In this document: positions 47,231-56,831 of the stretch, one piece after another
How the letters are laid out: each line of letters begins with the position of its first letter
Position numbering within the stretch: position 1 is the first letter of the stretch
NCBI RefSeq assembly: GCF_021560035.1
Contig: NZ_CP074373.1
Location: forward strand, 1,856,001 to 1,920,000
Length of the DNA: 64,000 bases
Origin: Virgibacillus sp. NKC19-16
GTDB lineage: Bacteria; Bacillota; Bacilli; Bacillales; Amphibacillaceae
Direction: 5' to 3'
The notes under the pieces: generated by a model
Seen by the model: the letters and a program-made list of their open reading frames with translations, nothing else
Database searches by the model: none
What the model was told of the DNA's origin: nothing
Made by a program: the position numbers and the translations under genes

Positions 47231-48202
47231 CTATTTATTAATCGCATTTGCAATCTGCTCTCCATGAAAACGTCCATTTTCTATAAATATTTTATTATTA
47301 TTATAACCAGCTGCTATAACACCAGCTACATATAATCCGGGTATATTTGTTTCATAGGTGTTTTCATTAAAATGAGGGGTCCCGTTTTGCTCATCAATTG
47401 ATATTCCTATATCTTTTAGAAAATGTAAATCAGGTTTATAGCCGGTCATTGCAAATACAAAGTCATTTTTAAGTTTATGTGTTTTCTCGTCAGTTGTGTA
47501 ATGAATATGATTCTTTTCAATTGCTGTAACTTCTGAATTGAAATGCATTTGAACAATGCCTTTTCTTATTAAAGAGTCAAATTCCGGGAGTATCCAAGGT
47601 TTTATGCTCTTCGAATACGCCTCTCCACGATAAAATACCGTGACATTAGCACCGGCTTTGTGAAGCTCCAATGTCGCATCCACTGCAGAATTTTTCCCGC
47701 CAATAACTGCAACATCCTTGTTATAAAAAGGATGTGCCTCCTTAAAATAATGCATGACTTTGTCTGAGTTTTCACCAGGAATATTCATGTAATTGGGCTG
47801 ATCATAATATCCGGTAGCAATGACTACATGGACCGCCCGATATTGTTGTCTTTCTCCTGTATTTTTCTTTGTACTTAGTTGAAAATCGTTCTCAGCAAGT
47901 TTAACGCCGACGACTTTTTCATATGTATTTATACGCAAATATTTCCGGTCGGCGACTGTTCGGTAGTAAGCTAAGGCCTGGTTTCTGACGGGTTTTTGTT
48001 TTTCCGTAATAAAAGGCATTTCTCCAATTTCCAATTTATCACTTGAGCTAAAAAATGTTTGATGTGTCGGGAAATTATAAATTGTGTTTACTACGTTTCC
48101 TTTTTCTATAATTAACGGGTTAATCCCATACTTTTGTAATTCAATGGCACAAGACATTCCACATGGACCACCGCCAATAATAATAACGTTTTCTTCCTGC
48201 AA
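47231..48202 (-). CDS. ypdA: YpdA/Bdr-type bacillithiol-disulfide reductase
   Basis: FAD/NADPH flavoprotein of the thioredoxin-reductase-like fold that regenerates bacillithiol from its disulfide. The FAD motif GGGPCGMS is at residues 9-16 and includes the conserved Cys. The second dinucleotide motif VAVIGGKNSAVDATLEL and the C-terminal GLYVAGVIAAGYN are present. TTG start with AAGGAAG 9 bases upstream. It pairs functionally with bshA at 12.6 kb. Confidence 0.93.
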   Translation of the reverse strand: MQEENVIIIGGGPCGMSCAIELQKYGINPLIIEKGNVVNTIYNFPTHQTFFSSSDKLEIGEMPFITEKQKPVRNQALAYYRTVADRKYLRINTYEKVVGVKLAENDFQLSTKKNTGERQQYRAVHVVIATGYYDQPNYMNIPGENSDKVMHYFKEAHPFYNKDVAVIGGKNSAVDATLELHKAGANVTVFYRGEAYSKSIKPWILPEFDSLIRKGIVQMHFNSEVTAIEKNHIHYTTDEKTHKLKNDFVFAMTGYKPDLHFLKDIGISIDEQNGTPHFNENTYETNIPGLYVAGVIAAGYNNNKIFIENGRFHGEQIANAINK

Positions 48203-48248
48203 AGATATACACTTCCTTTATGTGAATTCCTACTTAACATACGCACTT

Positions 48249-48288
48249 AAAAAAACTCCTATCCAATTATACCTGATAAGAGTTTTTT
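48249..48288 (-). terminator. Terminator after gudB
   Basis: AAAAAACTC/GAGTTTTTT stem (48250-48258 with 48280-48288), extendable inwards with G-U pairs, followed by T on the minus strand. Confidence 0.8.
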
Positions 48289-48314
48289 CGTCATATTGTT
48301 TGATCATTAGATGG

Positions 48315-49595
48315 CTAAACCCATCCACGAAATCTCGAAGCTTCTGCCATCTTTCTGACGCCAACCATATATGCTGCCAGGCGCATATCGACACGTCTGG
48401 TTTTGGCCGTATTAAAGATTTGATTAAATGATTTAATCATAATTTCATGTAGCTTTTTGTCTATTTCTTCTTCTGTCCAATAGTAGCCTTGATTGTTTTG
48501 TACCCATTCAAAATAGGAGACAGTAACTCCACCGGAAGAAGCCATTACATCTGGAACCAAAAGAATTCCTCTATCAGATAGAATCTTTGTACCACCCATC
48601 GTTGTAGGTCCATTCGCTGCTTCCACTACAATATCTGCCTTAATATTATGTGCGTTCTCCTCTGTAATTTGATTCTCTACAGCTGCTGGAACCAAAATGT
48701 CACAATCCAATTCAAGTACTTCTTTATTTGTTATTGTACTATTGAAGAGCTTCGTAACCGTTCCGAAACTATCTCTTCTATCTAAAAGATAGTCAATATC
48801 AAGCCCATCCGGATCATGCAATCCACCATAAGCATCTGAAATTCCAACTATTTTTGCTCCTGCGTCATGCAAGAATTTCGCAAGGAAACTGCCAGCGTTT
48901 CCAAATCCTTGAACAACAATCCTTGACCCTTTTACATTTAAGCCTCTTTTCTTAGCAGCTTCATTAATACAAATTGTAACACCTTTTGCAGTTGCAGATT
49001 CTCTTCCATGTGATCCCCCAAGCGCGATCGGTTTACCAGTAATAAAACCGGGACTGTTAAATTCGTCAATTCGACTATATTCATCCATCATCCAAGCCAT
49101 AATTTGTGAATTTGTAAATACATCCGGTGCTGGAATATCCTTATTAGGACCTACAATTTGACTAATTGCACGAACATATCCACGACTTAAGCCCTCAAGT
49201 TCACGGAAGGACATTTCTCTAGGATCACAGACGATCCCGCCTTTACCACCTCCATATGGTAAATCTACTATACCGGCTTTTAAACTCATCCAAATGGACA
49301 ATGCTTTAACTTCTGTTTCTGTTACATTGGGATGAAATCTGATCCCACCTTTTGTTGGGCCAACCGCATCATTGTGCTGCGCGCGATATCCCGTAAAAAC
49401 TTTAATGGATCCATCATCCATACGAACAGGGATCCTTACTGTCATCATGCGGATTGGGTCTTTTAAAAGCTCAAAAACTTCATCAGGGTAACCCAACTTT
49501 TCCAACGCGGTTTTTACAACAGTTCGTGTTGAACTTAAAACATCCATATTTTTATCGTCTTCTTTGGTAGAATCTGCTGCTTTTTCGGCTACCAT
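48315..49595 (-). CDS. gudB: NAD-specific glutamate dehydrogenase
   Basis: Interconverts glutamate and 2-oxoglutarate/ammonia. The 426-residue product from the ATG at 49595 (AGGAGG 8 bases upstream) has the active-site PYGGGKGG lysine region and the nucleotide fold VVQGFGNAGSFLAKFLHDAGAK. It is very close to B. subtilis GudB along its length and lacks the 3-residue duplication that inactivates the laboratory allele. The extra 54 codons of the longest frame are rejected. Neighbours ypdA and ypbH are conserved. Confidence 0.96.
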   Translation of the reverse strand: MVAEKAADSTKEDDKNMDVLSSTRTVVKTALEKLGYPDEVFELLKDPIRMMTVRIPVRMDDGSIKVFTGYRAQHNDAVGPTKGGIRFHPNVTETEVKALSIWMSLKAGIVDLPYGGGKGGIVCDPREMSFRELEGLSRGYVRAISQIVGPNKDIPAPDVFTNSQIMAWMMDEYSRIDEFNSPGFITGKPIALGGSHGRESATAKGVTICINEAAKKRGLNVKGSRIVVQGFGNAGSFLAKFLHDAGAKIVGISDAYGGLHDPDGLDIDYLLDRRDSFGTVTKLFNSTITNKEVLELDCDILVPAAVENQITEENAHNIKADIVVEAANGPTTMGGTKILSDRGILLVPDVMASSGGVTVSYFEWVQNNQGYYWTEEEIDKKLHEIMIKSFNQIFNTAKTRRVDMRLAAYMVGVRKMAEASRFRGWV

Positions 49596-49651
49596 GAATT
49601 TACCTCCTAGAATATCCATAAATATTTTAGATATAGCTGTACTCAGACAAT

Positions 49652-49679
49652 AGTATACACCTTCATGATAAATATGCAA
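49652..49679 (-). promoter_or_regulatory. Probable sigma-A promoter for gudB
   Basis: Minus strand: -10 TATACT (49652-49657) with a weak -35 TTGCAT (49674-49679) at 16-base spacing, about 57 bases before the start. Confidence 0.4.
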
Positions 49680-49768
49680 TAAAATAAAATCATTTTTATC
49701 TCGTATATTTGATGCTGTATTTTTCTCTTTTGACAATTGTGTATGTGTTTTCTTCATGTTTGCATACG

Positions 49769-50350
49769 TTATGAATAAAAGACCTGGACAATTTGTTTAA
49801 CTGCATCCGATGTATAAATAGCCTTTCCATATTCCTTTAACTTATAATGCGTAATAATACTTGGGTTCGCATACTCAGACATGATTGCGATGATGTCTTC
49901 TTTGATTTTATCTTCTAGATCATTGTCATCTAATAACATATAATAAAGGTTATCCATATAATATACTTGCCCACCCATTACCGAGAGCGCTGACAAATAA
50001 GATGTTACTTGGATCACATTCTCAAATTCTTCAAAGGAAAATAGTAATTCCTCACTTTCATCCAATGTGACTTTCATCTCGACGAAATCCTCATCCCAAC
50101 TCTTACTTTCGAAATTTTGTGTAACAATAACATGCATGCCTTGTGCTTGCATTAAATGTACTTGAACAAGCAACATTCCTTCTAGTTCAAATCCCAACTC
50201 TGTACTGGCTTCATACATCATATCACTAAACAGATTACGGACACTTGACGCATCATGCCACAAATCATCTCTTGTAAACCCACGTTCAATTAGGTCATCA
50301 AATGTTAGAAATATCCTAAATTGATTATCGGTCAACCGCTCAATACGCAT
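49769..50350 (-). CDS. ypbH: MecA-family adaptor protein (YpbH)
   Basis: Adaptor that delivers substrates to ClpC; YpbH is the MecA paralog. The 193-residue product has the N-terminal MRIERLTDNQFRIFLTFDDLIERGFTRDDLW and the C-terminal ClpC-binding domain (about 100-190). GGGAGG lies 8 bases before the ATG. The position upstream of gudB identifies it as YpbH rather than MecA; a role in competence control is not implied by the sequence. The 243-base gap upstream (50351-50593) holds no recognisable gene. Confidence 0.88.
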   Translation of the reverse strand: MRIERLTDNQFRIFLTFDDLIERGFTRDDLWHDASSVRNLFSDMMYEASTELGFELEGMLLVQVHLMQAQGMHVIVTQNFESKSWDEDFVEMKVTLDESEELLFSFEEFENVIQVTSYLSALSVMGGQVYYMDNLYYMLLDDNDLEDKIKEDIIAIMSEYANPSIITHYKLKEYGKAIYTSDAVKQIVQVFYS

Positions 50351-50593
50351 ACAGTATCCTCCCTCGTATAACTGTTTTAAATAAATTTAAATGGGGTTAA
50401 AAATCATTTACCTCTTCTATTTATAGAAGCAAATCTCACCTAAAATTAATCCTTTATACACTATATGCCTTTTACGTAATTGTTGAACGTAACATATATT
50501 TTTAAATTCGCTTTTTTATCCTATTACTTATCCTTCACCAAGCCATTGATTTGTATTACTGCGTTCATCCTGTGAAAAGTGAATATCCAGGAA

Positions 50594-50911
50594 CTACAAA
50601 TTGCTTATCACCGTAATCAGTTCTTCTCCCCACAGGAGATAGGCTCCTGTCAATACACCTAAAAGTAGAATAAAAACAATTAAAAAACGCAGTAGCGGGA
50701 TACCCATTTTTATATGTGTACGTTGCTTAATTTTACGATGTACTTCTTTTCTTGGAGGCAAATTTAACACATCAACTTCCCGCTCTTGCGCTTCTGTTTC
50801 ATCTATTACTGTTGACTGGGTCTTGTCTTGAGTATCTCCCTGCTGCACCTCATCCAACAGGGACATGAGCGTTACCGCCTGGTCCTCTTGATTACTTGAT
50901 TTATTATTCAT
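50594..50911 (-). CDS. Short single-span membrane protein in the ypbE position
   Basis: 105 residues: a hydrophilic N-terminal region with a cluster of Glu/Gln/Asp, a basic stretch (RKEVHRKIKQRTHIK) and one C-terminal membrane segment (about 76-96) followed by only about 9 residues. In B. subtilis YpbE has a similar cytosolic region and membrane span, then a long linker and a LysM domain. That extracytoplasmic part is missing here. The ATG at 50911 is one base from the end of the CPBP gene. Relation to YpbE is by position and architecture only. Confidence 0.5.
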   Translation of the reverse strand: MNNKSSNQEDQAVTLMSLLDEVQQGDTQDKTQSTVIDETEAQEREVDVLNLPPRKEVHRKIKQRTHIKMGIPLLRFLIVFILLLGVLTGAYLLWGEELITVISNL

Positions 50912-50912
50912 T

Positions 50913-51491
50913 CTATAAAGCACCCCATTTTTGAAAACGAATAAGTAATCCTAATAAAAAATCAACTGTAAAATGAGCAGTTATCGTTACAAGTAAATTA
51001 CCTGTTATTTCAAACATGTACCCAATATAAAAACTGACAAACAATACGGAGATTAGTAAGACAGGTTTTTTCAAATAACGAAAGTGAATGAGTGCAAATA
51101 ATACACTGGTAAACACGTAACCAAAGGTTGTCTGAATGACACCTCTAAATAAGATTTCCTCCGAAACAGCTACTACAAGAGAGAGAATAAATATATAAGC
51201 AATGGACTGATTTTTAAATATCCTTTCATTAATTCCTCCATCATCATAATAGCGTTTTGGGAAAACTACCATTAGCAGTATATCGATAAAAACAATAATG
51301 AGCCCTGGAATGACTCCATAATAGACAATTTCATGTACATCCCATTCAATGTATATAAGCCATTCAGATAAATTATCGAATAAAAATATGCTGAGTATGA
51401 AACCAATAAATAGGAATATAAACTGTGATAGCAATAATTGTTTTTTTAACTCTTCATCTGATATCATCTTAATTATTTCACTTTGTTTCAT
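50913..51491 (-). CDS. ypbD: CPBP-family intramembrane metalloprotease (YpbD-like)
   Basis: 192-residue membrane protein with about six hydrophobic helices. It carries the CPBP/Abi signature EEILFRG (paired Glu) followed by FALIHFRYL and a His in TAHFTVDFLLG. Substrate unknown. The ATG at 51491 has GGGG 6 bases upstream and overlaps the end of recS by 14 bases. The order recS-ypbD-ypbE matches B. subtilis. Confidence 0.85.
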   Translation of the reverse strand: MKQSEIIKMISDEELKKQLLLSQFIFLFIGFILSIFLFDNLSEWLIYIEWDVHEIVYYGVIPGLIIVFIDILLMVVFPKRYYDDGGINERIFKNQSIAYIFILSLVVAVSEEILFRGVIQTTFGYVFTSVLFALIHFRYLKKPVLLISVLFVSFYIGYMFEITGNLLVTITAHFTVDFLLGLLIRFQKWGAL

Positions 51492-53028
51492 CAGTTGCCC
51501 CAACTAATAGTAATTTTTTTAGTTTATCCTGCCACGTTGTTGCAGGAGTTTCCTGTATACGCTTTTCAACTGGTTTCCAATTTGCAAATGAAAATCCGCA
51601 ATTGCTGCAACATTGGTATTTGGCATTGCTATAAGAGGATTGAAAGCTTTTATATAAATGTTTTCTTAGACATTCCTTTTCGTGGATCCACGTGAGCATT
51701 TCCCTTAATTTGTTCTCTTTTAGTGAAGAACGGTCGATTCGATGCTTATTGATTTGTTGAAATGCTTGTTCCCAATTTTTCTGCTGATAAATAATTCTAT
51801 TTCCCTCAATCATACCATGCTTTCCAAATTGATAGGTTAAAAAACGCCATTGTATTTCATTGATTTGGAATAAATTCTCTACTTGCGTCATATCGCTGGG
51901 AAGTAATTCTCCAGCTTGATATAACTCATATAATTGGTTAAATACCAATTCTAAATCATCCACTGTTGGGAGCTCATTTTTTATGATTTTTCTTGGAAGA
52001 TATTCATCCTTCTTAGAGAATAACAATAAACTGACACTCGACTCTCCATCTCTTCCGGCACGGCCTACCTCCTGAATGTATGCTTCTATTTGCGTAGGTA
52101 GATGAAAATGTATAACTAGGCGAATATTATCTTTATTGACCCCCATTCCGAATGCGCTTGTACAGCATATAACGTCCAATTGATCATTCATAAATTGTTG
52201 CTGAATCGTAATTCGGTCATATTGTTCCATTCCCCCATGGTAAAATGCAATTCGCTTTAAAGGCAGCTGTTCAGAGAGGATTCGGGCTGTGTTTTCCGCC
52301 ATTTTTCTGCTTGAAAAATAAATTAATGCAGGAACCTGGTAGTTTGAAAGTACCTTGGTAATTATTGATTGTTTCTCCGTATCATCAGCAACCTGCTCAA
52401 TATTAAAGGCAATATTATCTCTGTCCATCGGATAAATGTGTTTTGTAATGTTCGGCGTATTTAAAGCAGAGATAATATCCTGCTGTACGTCTGGTGTCGC
52501 TGTTGCACTTAATGCTAATAAAGGCGGATTATGAAGTGATTGTATAATAGAGGCAAGCTTCAGATAATCCGGCCGAAATTCATGCCCCCATTGGGATATA
52601 CAATGTGCTTCATCGATAACGAATAAACGTATCTTTAAGTTGCGCAAATACCCCATGATCTCATTCTTCTGTAATAATTCAGGAGAAATATAGATTAACT
52701 TATACCTATGTAAGTGATCATATGCACGTTTTCTTTCTAGTGGTGGCATAAAACTATTCAATGCGATAGCCTCTTTAAAATTCACAGCTTTTAATTGTTT
52801 CACCTGATCTACCATTAACGAAATAAGGGGAGAGACAACAATCACTGTTCCATCTAACAATGCGGCAGGCAATTGGTAGCAAATCGATTTACCAGAACCG
52901 GTGGGCAGAATCCCTAGTACATCTTTTCCTTTCATAATATCTTCTATAATTTGTTTTTGCCCTAAACGAAAAGCTGTGTAGTTAAAATGGGTTTTCAAGC
53001 TATCCTCCAGCATAATTTGGGAATTCAT
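51478..53028 (-). CDS. recS: RecQ-family ATP-dependent DNA helicase, short form (RecS)
   Basis: 3'-5' DNA helicase of recombination/repair. The 516-residue product has motif 0 FRLGQKQII, Walker A LPTGSGKS, DEAHCISQWGHEFRPDY and motif VI QEVGRAGRDG. It lacks an HRDC domain, as RecS does, and has a C-terminal Cys cluster (C..CCSNC) that may bind zinc. The ATG at 53028 has GAGGTG upstream. It lies downstream of ypbB by 13 bases. Confidence 0.93.
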   Translation of the reverse strand: MNSQIMLEDSLKTHFNYTAFRLGQKQIIEDIMKGKDVLGILPTGSGKSICYQLPAALLDGTVIVVSPLISLMVDQVKQLKAVNFKEAIALNSFMPPLERKRAYDHLHRYKLIYISPELLQKNEIMGYLRNLKIRLFVIDEAHCISQWGHEFRPDYLKLASIIQSLHNPPLLALSATATPDVQQDIISALNTPNITKHIYPMDRDNIAFNIEQVADDTEKQSIITKVLSNYQVPALIYFSSRKMAENTARILSEQLPLKRIAFYHGGMEQYDRITIQQQFMNDQLDVICCTSAFGMGVNKDNIRLVIHFHLPTQIEAYIQEVGRAGRDGESSVSLLLFSKKDEYLPRKIIKNELPTVDDLELVFNQLYELYQAGELLPSDMTQVENLFQINEIQWRFLTYQFGKHGMIEGNRIIYQQKNWEQAFQQINKHRIDRSSLKENKLREMLTWIHEKECLRKHLYKSFQSSYSNAKYQCCSNCGFSFANWKPVEKRIQETPATTWQDKLKKLLLVGATDETK

Positions 53029-53041
53029 TTTATGGTACACC

Positions 53042-54109
53042 TCATTTCATCAGATCTTTGGTCTTGGCCAGAACTAAACGTATCTGAAAATAACTTATGT
53101 CAGCATCGACCAGTAGCTTTATATTTTTTAATTTCGTCGACTTTATTTTGTTAAAGGCGTTCATAATATCCTGCTGGCTTTCTTTACTCACATAATCATC
53201 TATAGGAAAATCTGCTTTATATAAGGCGATTTCCACAATGTGATCATAGATAGTGTTACGCTTTAAATGTCTCATTTTAGAAATATTATCAATCGAATAA
53301 TCTTTTTGTAATAATTGATAAGTCGTATTTGCAGAAGCTGTCACAGGCGATTTATACAATAGATCATTTGTTAACATACGCATAAACGGATAATGGCTTT
53401 GTTCTTTTTCTACTATCTGTAACATGCGATGCGTTATTGCTGTAGACAATAACGTTACATCATCCGATGTCATCTTATACTTATCTGCCAGTTGATTCAC
53501 GCTCATGCCATAGTTTTTAAAACCAGTTAATCGATCTACAAACATTCTTGCTTCATGATTCGGGAAAAAATGCAGGAGATTAGATAATTCATCATGCAGT
53601 ACCGGTAATAATTTAGTTTCGTGAGGCTTCATATTTTTATAAAATGATCTTACCCAGTTTTCAATCGGCGTTTTATCAATTACCGGAATAAAGGAAAAGG
53701 ACTTCATTTTACTGTTGGTTAATGTTTGTATGAGTAATGTTAAACGATCAAGAAAAACAAGGCCAGTTTCATGATATTTTAACCCATTGTAATAATCAAA
53801 CGAAAGATTTGTTCGATGTTGATTGATCCATTCTACTCCTATTTTGGTAGGTATGTAAATAGTTCCGGAACTCTGAGAAGAAGTATTCTCTTGAAGCAGT
53901 CCACTACGCATTAATTCTTTTAATTTATGTTCAAATCGCTGTTGATTTAAATGATGATATACACCATAGAATCGCTCAAGATTATACATATGTGCATCTT
54001 GAACTGTTTGGATGGATTTTTTAGCCCTTAATAAATAATAAACAGCTGCCCCCGTTCGTTCTGCATTCATCCGCAGCAAACATGACAGAATGATCCCTTC
54101 GAATAACAA
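53042..54109 (-). CDS. ypbB: YpbB, helix-turn-helix domain protein
   Basis: Function unknown; conserved immediately upstream of recS. The roughly 355-residue product has a C-terminal helix-turn-helix of the DNA-helicase-associated type (NISKMRHLKRNTIYDHIVEIAL). The start is uncertain: a TTG at 54109 with AGGGGGAG about 11 bases upstream gives the usual length, while the longer frame to 54184 runs into the resE terminator. ferredoxin gene fer, upstream in B. subtilis, is absent. Confidence 0.82.
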   Translation of the reverse strand: MLFEGIILSCLLRMNAERTGAAVYYLLRAKKSIQTVQDAHMYNLERFYGVYHHLNQQRFEHKLKELMRSGLLQENTSSQSSGTIYIPTKIGVEWINQHRTNLSFDYYNGLKYHETGLVFLDRLTLLIQTLTNSKMKSFSFIPVIDKTPIENWVRSFYKNMKPHETKLLPVLHDELSNLLHFFPNHEARMFVDRLTGFKNYGMSVNQLADKYKMTSDDVTLLSTAITHRMLQIVEKEQSHYPFMRMLTNDLLYKSPVTASANTTYQLLQKDYSIDNISKMRHLKRNTIYDHIVEIALYKADFPIDDYVSKESQQDIMNAFNKIKSTKLKNIKLLVDADISYFQIRLVLAKTKDLMK

Positions 54110-54170
54110 TGGTACTTCAACTCCCCCTAAACGTCCTACAATGATATCTACCTCTACTATAGTATAAAAA

Positions 54171-54204
54171 AAGAAAAATACCAACTGAATTCAGCTGGTA
54201 TTTT
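54171..54204 (-). terminator. Terminator after resDE
   Basis: A 14-base inverted repeat with one mismatch (54175-54188 with 54191-54204), followed on the minus strand by TTTTTCTTTTTTT. Confidence 0.85.
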
Positions 54205-54240
54205 GAATATAAAATAGTTATTGACGTACTGTTTAAAACT

Positions 54241-56010
54241 TCACTTGTTATTCGTTTGCGGGATTCTAAAACTAAAAGTTGTTCCCAGATTCACTTTGCT
54301 GTTTACAGTAATGACGCCATGATGTGAATCAATAATATTTTTCGCAATCGCTAGCCCTAGTCCTGTTCCTTTTTTCGATTTATTCTTTGTTCTAGCTTTA
54401 TCTGCTTTGTAAAAACGTTCAAATACAAATGGTAAATCTTCTTCAGGAATACCACTCCCATTGTCTTCAATAAATACATGAAATTCATTCGAATTTGACT
54501 CAATAAACACCTTAACAAATCCAAATTCACCCGTATGTCGAATTGCATTGTCAATTAAATTTGTGAAAACCTGTTCTAACCTATCCGGATCAATTGTGAC
54601 GGATGATTCGATTATATTTTTCCTAAGTGATAATTCGATTTGATTATCATTTGCTAATCCATTAAATTTCTTCATGACTCGCTCGACGTATGCTTCTACA
54701 TTTACTGTTTCCATATTCAGCTGGATATTTCCAGCTTCCATGCGAGCCAGATCCAGTAATTCATTAACTAGCCGCCCCATTCGCAGTGATTCTTCATGAA
54801 TGATTTGTGCAAGTTCATTTTTTTCTGATTTACTTTCTGCAACATCATCAACAATTGCTTCACTATAGCCTTGAAGCATGGAAATGGGTGTACGTAACTC
54901 GTGGGATACATTTGCTATAAAGTCTTTACGAAACTTGTCCAAACGTCTTTCCTCTGTCATATCACGGATTACGGCAACCGCCCCACGCACTTGAGACTGA
55001 TCATATAATGGCGTCATCAGCATCACGTAGTTTCGCCCTTGTAAACTTATCTCATGTAAAGATTCTGACTCTCCGTCAATCACCTTTTGCAATACCTGAT
55101 TTAGTTCTTTTGGCAATTTATGCGTGTCACCAGTTATTGCAATATTGTGTTCAAAATTCCAGTCCTCAATAAATTTTTCAGCAGGAGGGTTGGTTACAAT
55201 CATATCACCATTTCTATTTAGAGTGACAACACCATCAGCCATCGAACTTACGATACTGGAAAACTGTTCTTTTTCCTGATGTAATGCATTAATGTGAAAT
55301 TTAAGCTGCCTTCCCATTCGATTAAACGCTATAGCCAATTCACCGATTTCATCATGGGTTAAAACAGGAACCTTCGTGTTAAATTCTCCTCTGGTTAAAT
55401 CAGAGACTGCCTCCCTCATTTTGATTAGAGGAGATGTTATTCGAGTTGATAGGAAAAACGCAAAAAAAGTTGTTAAAATAATGGCAATTCCAGCTGCCAG
55501 AAATATTATCCTGGTCGTTTCTGCTTTGGTTTGTTCAATAACATCGAGGGATTGATACACAAATACCGCACCATCATTCGTTAATATTGGTTCTCCTACA
55601 ATCATTGCTTCAATCCCTGTGCCTGGTAAAACAATTTGTTGTCTTATGCGTTCGTTATTTGTTAACACTTCTGTTAAGTCATTTTCATTTTCTATCCAGT
55701 CCGCTTCAAATTCTGCCAAGTTTTCATTAGCACTATCGGAAACCCATATGTCTCCATCATCGAATATGATTGCAATTCGACTATCCGGGGCTTGTATTCG
55801 TTCCGTTGTTTCAAGAACCGTTGATCTATTCGGTTGCTGTTCAACTAACTCGGAAACTTTAGTAGCCGTTTGCATCATTTCTTTCTCTGCTTCATCGATA
55901 TGGAATTCCTCAAAAAACTGCAATAATAAAATTGTCAATATAAGTAAGACAAAGGAAACCAGCAATAATATAGTTAGTGCCAGTTTGCCAACTACACTGC
56001 GCCAGAACAT
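54241..56010 (-). CDS. resE: Sensor histidine kinase ResE
   Basis: Membrane kinase of the ResDE system controlling aerobic/anaerobic respiration and cytochrome biogenesis. Order of domains in 589 residues: membrane helix (8-31), extracytoplasmic domain (about 32-165), membrane helix (168-188), HAMP (189-241), PAS (about 250-350), HisKA with phospho-acceptor His370 in FIANVSHELRTP, and an ATPase domain with NAIRHTG and GTGLGLAI. The start overlaps the resD stop by one base. Confidence 0.95.
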   Translation of the reverse strand: MFWRSVVGKLALTILLLVSFVLLILTILLLQFFEEFHIDEAEKEMMQTATKVSELVEQQPNRSTVLETTERIQAPDSRIAIIFDDGDIWVSDSANENLAEFEADWIENENDLTEVLTNNERIRQQIVLPGTGIEAMIVGEPILTNDGAVFVYQSLDVIEQTKAETTRIIFLAAGIAIILTTFFAFFLSTRITSPLIKMREAVSDLTRGEFNTKVPVLTHDEIGELAIAFNRMGRQLKFHINALHQEKEQFSSIVSSMADGVVTLNRNGDMIVTNPPAEKFIEDWNFEHNIAITGDTHKLPKELNQVLQKVIDGESESLHEISLQGRNYVMLMTPLYDQSQVRGAVAVIRDMTEERRLDKFRKDFIANVSHELRTPISMLQGYSEAIVDDVAESKSEKNELAQIIHEESLRMGRLVNELLDLARMEAGNIQLNMETVNVEAYVERVMKKFNGLANDNQIELSLRKNIIESSVTIDPDRLEQVFTNLIDNAIRHTGEFGFVKVFIESNSNEFHVFIEDNGSGIPEEDLPFVFERFYKADKARTKNKSKKGTGLGLAIAKNIIDSHHGVITVNSKVNLGTTFSFRIPQTNNK

Positions 56011-56726
56011 TATACTTCATCTACCTCAAATTTATATCCGACACCCCATACCGTTACAATCATCTTTGCAGCTTCTGGGGAAATACTATTTAATTTTTCT
56101 CGCAGGCGTTTCACATGTGTATCAACTGTACGTAAGTCACCAAAAAATTCATATTGCCAAACTTCTTTTAACAATTCCTCGCGATGAAATACCTTATCTG
56201 GTGATTTTGCAAGGAAGCAAAGTAATTCATATTCTTTCGGTGTTAAGGCTACCTCTTTGCCATCAGCGGTTACCCGGTGTGCATCATGATCTATCGTTAA
56301 ATGAGGGAAAACAAGGATATCTCTTGCCTCTACATCTGCATCTTTAAAAGAGGAGGAGGATACTCTTCGTAGTAAAGCTTTTACACGTAGGACGACTTCT
56401 CTCGGACTAAATGGCTTTACGATATAATCATCAGCCCCCGTTTCAAATCCCTGTACCCGATTACTCTCTTCACCTTTAGCTGTCAGCATAATTACCGGCG
56501 TTTCTTTTTCTTTTCTTAATTCCCGGCAAACTTCGATACCATCCATTTTTGGCATCATAATATCCAATAAAATAACACTATAATCATTTTTTAGCGCTTT
56601 TTGGAGGGCATCCGCTCCATTTTCTGCTTCATCAATTTCATATTCGTCTCTCTCTAAATACATACGGATTAATCGTCGAATTCGCTCTTCATCATCTACT
56701 ACTAATATTTTACCGGCTGTGTCCAT
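56010..56726 (-). CDS. resD: Response regulator ResD
   Basis: OmpR-type regulator partnered with ResE. The 238-residue product has a receiver domain with the acidic pair at 11-12 and phospho-acceptor Asp55 in VILLDIMMP. The C-terminal winged helix carries LTPKEYELLCFLA and RTVDTHVKRLREKL. A terminator separates it from resC, so resDE probably has its own promoter; TATACT sequences lie upstream but no clear pair. Confidence 0.95.
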   Translation of the reverse strand: MDTAGKILVVDDEERIRRLIRMYLERDEYEIDEAENGADALQKALKNDYSVILLDIMMPKMDGIEVCRELRKEKETPVIMLTAKGEESNRVQGFETGADDYIVKPFSPREVVLRVKALLRRVSSSSFKDADVEARDILVFPHLTIDHDAHRVTADGKEVALTPKEYELLCFLAKSPDKVFHREELLKEVWQYEFFGDLRTVDTHVKRLREKLNSISPEAAKMIVTVWGVGYKFEVDEV

Positions 56727-56787
56727 TAAAAATTCCCCCTTATTCGACTTTATCTAAAGTATAAACCAAGCTCGGTTAAAAGTATAA

Positions 56788-56822
56788 GAAAAAGCAAGGC
56801 ATCATCGCTATGACACCTTGCT
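56788..56822 (-). terminator. Terminator between resC and resD
   Basis: AGCAAGG/CCTTGCT stem (56793-56799 with 56816-56822) with extra inner pairing and a T-run on the minus strand. It divides resABC from resDE. Confidence 0.8.
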
Positions 56823-56831
56823 AAAAATGAT

